Part shown: positions 58,978 to 64,000 of the stretch, one piece after another | Position numbering within the stretch: the stretch's first letter is position 1 | How the letters are laid out: each line of letters opens with the position of its first letter | Source: Streptomyces melanogenes | Lineage (GTDB): Bacteria; Actinomycetota; Actinomycetes; Streptomycetales; Streptomycetaceae | Direction: 5' to 3' | DNA length: 64,000 nt | NCBI RefSeq assembly: GCF_014649795.1 | Contig: NZ_BMTS01000012.1 | Coordinates: 124,001-188,000, forward strand | Position numbers and translations under genes: made by a program | Notes under the pieces: model-generated | Told to the model about the DNA's origin: nothing | The model's input: only the letters and a program-made list of their open reading frames with translations | Database searches by the model: none

Positions 58978-60387
58978 TCAGAACAGCTTGCCGGGGTTGA
59001 GGAGCCCCAGCGGGTCGAAGGTCCGCTTGACCGCGCGCTGCATCTCCACGCCCACCGGGCCGAGTTCGCGGGCCAGCCACTCCTTCTTCAGCACGCCCAC
59101 GCCGTGCTCGCCGGTGATCGTGCCGCCCAGCTCCAGACCGAGCGCCATGATCTCGTCGAAGGACTCCCGGGCCCGCCGCGACTCGTCCTCGTCGGCGTGG
59201 TCGAAGCAGACGACCGGGTGGGTGTTGCCGTCCCCGGCGTGCGCGCAGACGCCGATGGTCAGGTCGTACTTGGCGGCGATCGCCGAGGTGCCCGCCAGCA
59301 TCGCGGCGAGCCGCGAGCGCGGCACGCAGACGTCGTCGATCATCGTGGCCGGCTTGATGGTCTCCAGCGCGGTGAGCGACAACCGCCGCGCCTGGAGCAG
59401 CAGTTCGGACTCGGCCACCGACTCGGCCGGGACCACCTGGACGGCTCCGGCGGCCGTGCACAGCTCCCCCACGGCGGCCAGGTCGGCGCCCGGGTCGGGG
59501 GTGTCGAAGGCGGCGAGCAGCAGCGCCTCGGTGCTGTCCGGCAGACCCATGTTCGCCATGCGGTTGACGGCCCGTACGGTCGTGCGGTCCATGAGTTCGA
59601 GCAGCGACGGCGTGTGGCCGCGCTCCATGATCGCGCAGACCGCCTCGCAGGCGGCGGCCGCGGAGGGGAACTCGGCGGCGAGCACCAGCTGCTCGGGCGG
59701 TGCGGGCCGCAGCGCCAGGACGGCCTTGACCACGATGCCGAGGCTGCCCTCGGAGCCGACGAACAGCCGGGTCAGGTCGTATCCGGCGACGCCCTTGGCG
59801 GTGCGGCGGCCGGTCTCCAGGAGGCGGCCGTCGGCGAGGACGACGTCGAGCCCGAGGACGTACTCGGCGGTCACCCCGTACTTCACACAGCACAGCCCGC
59901 CGGACGCGGTGCCGATGTTCCCGCCGATGGTGCACTGCTCCCAACTGGACGGATCCGGCGGGTAGTAGAGCCCGTGTTCCATGACTTTCCGGGAGAGCAC
60001 GGCGTTGACGACACCGGGCTCGACGACCGCGACCCGGTCGACCGGGCTGATCTCCAGGATCCGGTCCATCCGGACCAGGGACAGCACGACGCACCCCTCG
60101 GTCGCGTTGGCGCCGCCCGACAGGCCCGTGCGGGCGCCCTGCGGCACGACCGGGACGCGCAGCTCGGTGGCGGTGCGCATGACGTGCTGGACCTGCTCGA
60201 CCGTACGCGGCAGCACGACCACGGCCGGGGCCCCGGCGGCGCAGAAGCTCGCCATGTCGTGGGCGTACGAGGCGGTCACGTCCGGGTCGGTGATCAGCGC
60301 GTCGGCGGGCAGGCCCGCGCGCAGCCGTTCGAGGAGTACGCCCGGCTCGGCGGCGGGCGGGGCGACGGGCTCGGCTCCATCGTTCAT
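58978..60387 (-). CDS. FAD-linked oxidase of the GlcD family
   Basis: The 469-residue flavoprotein has the PCMH FAD domain (VPVVPQGARTGLSGGANATEG, GGNIGTASGGLCCVKYG, LFVGSEGSLGIV) and a C-terminal GlcD-type cap with the HAGDGNTHPV motif and GVLKKEWL ending in FDPLGLLNPGKLF. Members oxidise glycolate, D-lactate or other 2-hydroxy acids. No glcE/glcF genes are nearby. Confidence 0.91.
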   Translation of the reverse strand: MNDGAEPVAPPAAEPGVLLERLRAGLPADALITDPDVTASYAHDMASFCAAGAPAVVVLPRTVEQVQHVMRTATELRVPVVPQGARTGLSGGANATEGCVVLSLVRMDRILEISPVDRVAVVEPGVVNAVLSRKVMEHGLYYPPDPSSWEQCTIGGNIGTASGGLCCVKYGVTAEYVLGLDVVLADGRLLETGRRTAKGVAGYDLTRLFVGSEGSLGIVVKAVLALRPAPPEQLVLAAEFPSAAAACEAVCAIMERGHTPSLLELMDRTTVRAVNRMANMGLPDSTEALLLAAFDTPDPGADLAAVGELCTAAGAVQVVPAESVAESELLLQARRLSLTALETIKPATMIDDVCVPRSRLAAMLAGTSAIAAKYDLTIGVCAHAGDGNTHPVVCFDHADEDESRRARESFDEIMALGLELGGTITGEHGVGVLKKEWLARELGPVGVEMQRAVKRTFDPLGLLNPGKLF

Positions 60388-60484
60388 GATCCCAGCGTGG
60401 CACCCGGGGCCATCGGTGTGAACCCTGCGCGGCCCGGCGGGCGCGGACGGGATGTGCTCTTCCTATGGACGCACAGTGATCGGC

Positions 60485-62032
60485 ATGGAGACCGAACACG
60501 AATGGCCGCCGCACCGGCAGACCCTGACGCTGCCGCCGCCGGCGCGGCCGATGCCGCTGGAGCCGGCCGGGCCGCCGCCCGCCCGCACCGCGCGCCGCAC
60601 GATGATCGGCGCGGCGGTGGCCGCGCTGCTGACCGCCGGGGTCCTGGTGGTCCTGCCGACCCGGATCGGCGGCGGCCAGGACGCGCCGCCGCCCGCGCCG
60701 GGACCGGCCGCGCGGGCGCTGACAGCCGTCGGGGCGGGGGCGCCCGCGGCGGCCGCCGATCTGACCGCGCTGATCGCGGACCGGCGGGCGTGGGTGCGCA
60801 CGCACCCCTCGGACGACGCCTCCTGGGCCGTGCTCGGCTCCGCCTATCTGGGGCGCGGGCTGCGGGCGGCGGACTCCTCGTACTATCCGCGCGCCGAGTG
60901 GGCCCTGCGCCGCTCGCTGGCGGTCCGGCCGGCCGCGCGGGGCAACGCGGACGCGCAGATCGGCCTGGCGGCGCTGGCCAACGCGCGGCACGACTACGGG
61001 GCCGCGCGGACGCTGGCCGAGGAGGTCCGGCGGCGCGATCCCAAGCGCTGGACGGTGTATCCGGTCCTGATCGAGGCGTACGGGGGCGTGGGCGACCTCA
61101 AGGGCGCGAGCAGGTCCGTGGAGCAGTTGCTCGACCTGCGCGGCGGTTCGGTGGCGCTGGCGGCGTCGGGGGCGGTGTACCGGGAGCGGGGCTGGCGCGA
61201 GGACGCGGCGGCGACGCTGACGGAGGCCGCCGCGTACGCCACGACGCCGGTCCAGAAGGCGGACTGCCTGCGGCAGTTGGGCGACCTGGCGTGGGACCGG
61301 GGCGAGCCCGCGGAGTCCCTCGCGCAGCACGCGGCGGCGCTGCGCACGGATCCGGGCGGGCACGCGGCGCTGGCGGGCAAGGCGCGGGCGGAGCTGGCGC
61401 TCGGCCGCACGGCCGCCGCTCGCCACGACTACGCGGCGGCGGTCGCGCACCAGCCCCGTCCCGAATACCTCCTGGAACTGGGCGAGTTGTACGAGTCGCT
61501 CGGGCTCGGCGCGGACGCCCGGGCCCAGTACGCGCGGCTGCGGGCGCGGGCCGCCTCGGACGACGGGCACGGGGTGAGCGACGCGCTCGTCCTCGGCCGC
61601 TTCGAGGCGGACCACGGCGCGCCGGAGTCGGCGGTGGAGCGGCTGCGCGCGGAGTGGCGGCGGGCGCCTAACGCGGCGGTGGCGGATGCGCTGGGGTGGG
61701 CGCTGTACCGGGTCGGGGAGTCGGAGGAGGGGCTCGCCTTCGCCAAGCAGGCGGCGGAGAAGGGGGGGCGGAGTGCGCTCTTCTCCTACCACCGGGGGGT
61801 GTTGGAGCGGGAGCTCGGGCAGGTCGGTCCGGCGCGGCGGGACCTGGAGGAGGCGCTGCGGACGAATCCCTACTTCTCGCCGTTGCTGGCGCCTCGGGCG
61901 CGGGAGGTGCTGTCGGCTCTGGGAGAGCCGGCGGAGGGGGGTCCGAAGGACGTGTACGGGTACGTGCCGGACCCGCCGACGGGGTCGGGGTCTTCTGCCT
62001 CGGCCGCGCCGCCGCGCAAGCGCAAGCAGTAG
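60485..62032 (+). CDS. TPR-repeat protein with N-terminal membrane anchor
   Basis: The 515-residue protein has a Pro-rich cytosolic head, a membrane helix (MIGAAVAALLTAGVLVVLP, about 40-58), then at least eight TPR-like helix pairs (WAVLGSAYLGRGLRA, AALANARHDYGAARTLAEE, LGELYESLGLGADARAQY). It ends in a Ser/Ala-rich basic tail. It probably scaffolds envelope or secretion complexes. ATG 60485. A repeat family A copy follows. Confidence 0.8.
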   Translation: METEHEWPPHRQTLTLPPPARPMPLEPAGPPPARTARRTMIGAAVAALLTAGVLVVLPTRIGGGQDAPPPAPGPAARALTAVGAGAPAAAADLTALIADRRAWVRTHPSDDASWAVLGSAYLGRGLRAADSSYYPRAEWALRRSLAVRPAARGNADAQIGLAALANARHDYGAARTLAEEVRRRDPKRWTVYPVLIEAYGGVGDLKGASRSVEQLLDLRGGSVALAASGAVYRERGWREDAAATLTEAAAYATTPVQKADCLRQLGDLAWDRGEPAESLAQHAAALRTDPGGHAALAGKARAELALGRTAAARHDYAAAVAHQPRPEYLLELGELYESLGLGADARAQYARLRARAASDDGHGVSDALVLGRFEADHGAPESAVERLRAEWRRAPNAAVADALGWALYRVGESEEGLAFAKQAAEKGGRSALFSYHRGVLERELGQVGPARRDLEEALRTNPYFSPLLAPRAREVLSALGEPAEGGPKDVYGYVPDPPTGSGSSASAAPPRKRKQ

Positions 62033-62046
62033 CCCCGGGGTCCGCG

Positions 62047-62192
62047 TTCGTCTGCGGGCCGTCCCCAACTGGTCGCGCAGTTCCCCGCGCCCCTAAAGAT
62101 GCCGCTCCGCGGCAATCGCCTGGGCGGCCCGAAGGGGCGCTTTTAGGGGCGCGGGGAACTGCGCGAGCAACCCGCCGCTCAGCCGCAGACAA
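62047..62192. repeat. Dispersed intergenic inverted repeat, family A, copy 5
   Basis: Outer arms TTCGTCTGCGGGCCGT and CAGCCGCAGACAAA, inner arms CTGGTCGCGCAGTTCCCCGC and GCGGGGAACTGCGCGAGCAA, with the central GCCGCTCCGCGGCAATCGCC. It lies between the converging TPR and hppD genes, again at a convergent junction, like copy 1. Confidence 0.87.
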
Positions 62193-62291
62193 AGTCCGGG
62201 CACAAACGGCCGCGGCCCCACAGGTCAGGTCCGTGGGGCCGCGGGATTATGACCGTAACTCAACTGCCGTGCGGGCACGGCGAGTTACAGG

Positions 62292-63437
62292 TCACAGATT
62301 GCCCCGCTTCTCCTGCTCCCGCTCGATCGCCTCGAAGAGCGCCTTGAAGTTGCCCTTGCCGAAGCCCATCGAGCCGTGCCGCTCGATCATCTCGAAGAAG
62401 ACCGTCGGCCGGTCCTGCACCGGCTTCGTGAAGATCTGCAGGAGGTAGCCGTCCTCGTCCCGGTCCACGAGGATCTTCAGCTCGCGCAGGGTCTCGACGG
62501 GCACCCGCGTCTCGCCCGCCCACTCGCCCAGCGTGTCGTAGTACGAGTCCGGCGTGTCCAGGAACGCGACGCCCGCGGCGCGCATCGCCCGTACCGTCGA
62601 GACGATGTCGTTCGTGGCGAGCGCGATGTGCTGGACGCCCGCGCCGCCGTAGAACTCCAGGTACTCGTCGATCTGGGACTTCTTCTTGGCGATGGCCGGT
62701 TCGTTGATCGGGAACTTCACCTTCAGGGTGCCGTCCGCCACCACCTTCGACATCAGCGCGCTGTACTCGGTCGCGATGTCGTCGCCCACGAACTCCTTCA
62801 TGTTCGTGAAGCCCATGACCTTGTTGTAGAACGCGACCCACTCGTTCATCTTGCCGAGCTCGACGTTGCCGACACAGTGGTCGATCGCCTGGAACGTGCG
62901 CTTGGCCGGCGGCTCGACCATCGGGTCGGCGGCGACGAAGCCGGGCAGGTACGGGCCGCTGTAGCCGGACCGGTCGACCAGGGTGTGCCGGGTCTTGCCG
63001 TACGTGGCGATCGCCGCCAGCACCACCGTGCCGTGCTCGTCCTTCAGCTCGTACGGCTCGGCGATGCCGGTCGCGCCGTGCTCGGTGGCGTACTTGTACG
63101 CGGCGCGCGCGTCCGGCACCTCGATGGCGAGGTCGACGACGCCGTCGCCGTGCTCGGCCACGTGGTCGGCCAGGAAGCGGCCGTGGTCGGTGGACGCCTT
63201 GATGACGGAGGTGAACACGAAACGGGCGGACCCGTTGGTCAGGACGTACGAGGCGGTCTCGCGGCTGCCGTTCTCCGGTCCGGAGTACGCGACGAGCTTC
63301 ATGCCGAAGGCGGTCGAGTAGTAGTGCGCGGCCTGCTTGGCGTTGCCCACGGCGAAGACGACCGCGTCCATTCCCTTCACCGGGAAGGGGTCGGCCTGCC
63401 TGGCGGTGTCGGGGGTGTGATCGATGGTCTCAGTCAT
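62292..63437 (-). CDS. hppD: 4-hydroxyphenylpyruvate dioxygenase
   Basis: The 381-residue enzyme converts 4-hydroxyphenylpyruvate to homogentisate in tyrosine breakdown. Iron ligands are visible: His in QAIDHCVGNV, His in GVQHIALAT and Glu in FFEMIER. The C-terminal GFGKGNFKALFEAIEREQ is typical. ATG 63437 follows a weak ribosome site. It is divergent from an Lrp-type gene at 63559, the likely regulator. Confidence 0.95.
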   Translation of the reverse strand: MTETIDHTPDTARQADPFPVKGMDAVVFAVGNAKQAAHYYSTAFGMKLVAYSGPENGSRETASYVLTNGSARFVFTSVIKASTDHGRFLADHVAEHGDGVVDLAIEVPDARAAYKYATEHGATGIAEPYELKDEHGTVVLAAIATYGKTRHTLVDRSGYSGPYLPGFVAADPMVEPPAKRTFQAIDHCVGNVELGKMNEWVAFYNKVMGFTNMKEFVGDDIATEYSALMSKVVADGTLKVKFPINEPAIAKKKSQIDEYLEFYGGAGVQHIALATNDIVSTVRAMRAAGVAFLDTPDSYYDTLGEWAGETRVPVETLRELKILVDRDEDGYLLQIFTKPVQDRPTVFFEMIERHGSMGFGKGNFKALFEAIEREQEKRGNL

Positions 63438-63558
63438 AGCGGCAGGCTCCCCCCGTCCTGCAAGGTGCGCAATAGTTTGTGTTGCCGCTGTGCAATCTGC
63501 CCAGCGAGCAGGCAGGCCCCACTCTCTTTCTGTACATCGTGACCATCCGGAGAGGCTC
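63438..63558. promoter_or_regulatory. hppD-Lrp divergent promoter region
   Basis: GCGCAATAGTTTGTGTTGC near 63470-63488 contains an imperfect inverted GCAA...TTGC, and GTGCAAT follows at 63492. These are loose candidates for Lrp-type binding. No clear promoter hexamers. Confidence 0.3.
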
Positions 63559-64000
63559 ATGGCGATCGATCATCTGGACGGGCGGCTCATCGTGCTCCTG
63601 GCGCGGGAGCCGCGTATCGGGGTCCTTGAGGCGTCCCGTCGGCTCGGCGTGGCGCGCGGCACCGTGCAGGCCCGGCTCGACCGGCTTCAGTCGAATGGAG
63701 TCATCCGGGGATTCGGCCCGGACGTCGACCCGGCGGCGCTCGGCTACCCGGTGACCGCCTTCGCGACCCTGGAGATCAAACAGGGCCAGGGCGCCGACGT
63801 ACGGGCGCACTTGGCCACCGTGCCCGAGGTCCTGGAGCTGCACACCACCACCGGGCACGGCGACATGCTCTGCCGTCTGGTGGCCCGCTCCAACGCGGAT
63901 CTCCAGCGGGTGATCGACCGGGTCGTCGGTTTTGATGGCATCGTCCGGGCCTCCACGGCGATCGTGATGGAGAACCCCGTTCCGCTGCGGATCATCCCGC
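63559..64000 (+). CDS. Lrp/AsnC-family regulator, 3' end outside window
   Basis: At least 147 residues are visible and the frame is open to the end of the window. The N-terminal HTH (VLEASRRLGVARGTVQARLDRL) and RAM domain (VTAFATLEIKQG, GHGDMLCRLVARS, GFDGIVRASTAIVM) are clear. ATG 63559 has GGAGAGG upstream. Divergent position next to hppD suggests it controls tyrosine catabolism by sensing an aromatic amino acid, as in similar Streptomyces arrangements. It is truncated only by the window edge. Confidence 0.9.
   Translation, partial: MAIDHLDGRLIVLLAREPRIGVLEASRRLGVARGTVQARLDRLQSNGVIRGFGPDVDPAALGYPVTAFATLEIKQGQGADVRAHLATVPEVLELHTTTGHGDMLCRLVARSNADLQRVIDRVVGFDGIVRASTAIVMENPVPLRIIP

Noticed and set aside
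58568..62068. Minus-strand open frame of 1166 codons
   Set aside because: It covers the GlcD gene in another frame and is antisense to the SsgA-like and TPR genes, which all have clear families.

Overview
The window is chromosomal DNA from a Streptomyces or a very close relative. The evidence is the very high GC content with strong third-position G/C bias, frequent GTG starts, an SsgA-family sporulation protein, an XRE/DUF5753 + DUF397 + HATPase module, DasR-type operators in front of N-acetylglucosamine PTS genes, and a glxA-cslZ pair. The gene order (glxA, cslZ ... nagF, nagE1, nagE2 ... ssgG-like, hppD, Lrp regulator) matches what I remember of the S. coelicolor core around SCO2837-SCO2928. 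That match is recall, not a search.

Layout. 1-4.8 kb: end of the radical copper oxidase gene glxA, a GH6 glycanase (cslZ), a class F sortase with a membrane-anchored partner, and a NagD-type phosphatase. 4.9-13.1 kb: a phosphonate/phosphoester scavenging locus reading leftwards: GntR/UTRA regulator, FAD amine oxidase, phosphonatase-like HAD enzyme, complete ABC importer, then a Tat-exported phosphodiesterase. 13.4-20.6 kb: LAxTG surface protein, a ROK regulator divergent from a sugar-type dehydrogenase with a palindromic operator between them, an FAA hydrolase, a YidC paralogue and a class E sortase. 21.8-26.8 kb: an accessory island with a PLD-helicase-DUF3427 protein and a HATPase/XRE/DUF397 regulatory trio. 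27.5-36.8 kb: DUF445 protein, DUF1707 protein, ABC-2 exporter, a class A penicillin-binding protein with a long Thr/Gly repeat tail, a guanidinium exporter behind a guanidine-III riboswitch, a GroES-like protein and a thiol peroxidase. 37-38.2 kb: a frameshifted HNH endonuclease beside tRNA-Leu(UAG). 38.2-43.7 kb: RdgB, RNase PH and the nagF/nagE1/nagE2 PTS block. 43.8-48.8 kb: MBL hydrolase, membrane-tethered MazF-like protein, and the CysM/CysO/Mec cysteine pathway with a short leader peptide, then an amino-acid permease. 49.1-52.2 kb: ClpS/DUF2017 and NAD salvage (pncB, pncA). 52.3-64 kb: secreted M6 protease, two RDD proteins, an SsgA-like protein, a GlcD-type oxidase, a TPR protein, HppD and the start of an Lrp-family regulator.

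Two families of dispersed intergenic repeats run through the window. Family A is a 145-155 bp imperfect inverted repeat, with three full copies, one half copy and one diverged copy. Family B is a hairpin of about 37 bp with two copies in opposite orientation, one of which supplies the last codons and stop of the YidC gene.

The observations most worth following up are the guanidine-III riboswitch before sugE, the PLD-helicase island with its 15-bp palindrome, the CysO precursor with two residues after its Gly-Gly together with a leader peptide, the ROK operator, and the phosphonate locus.
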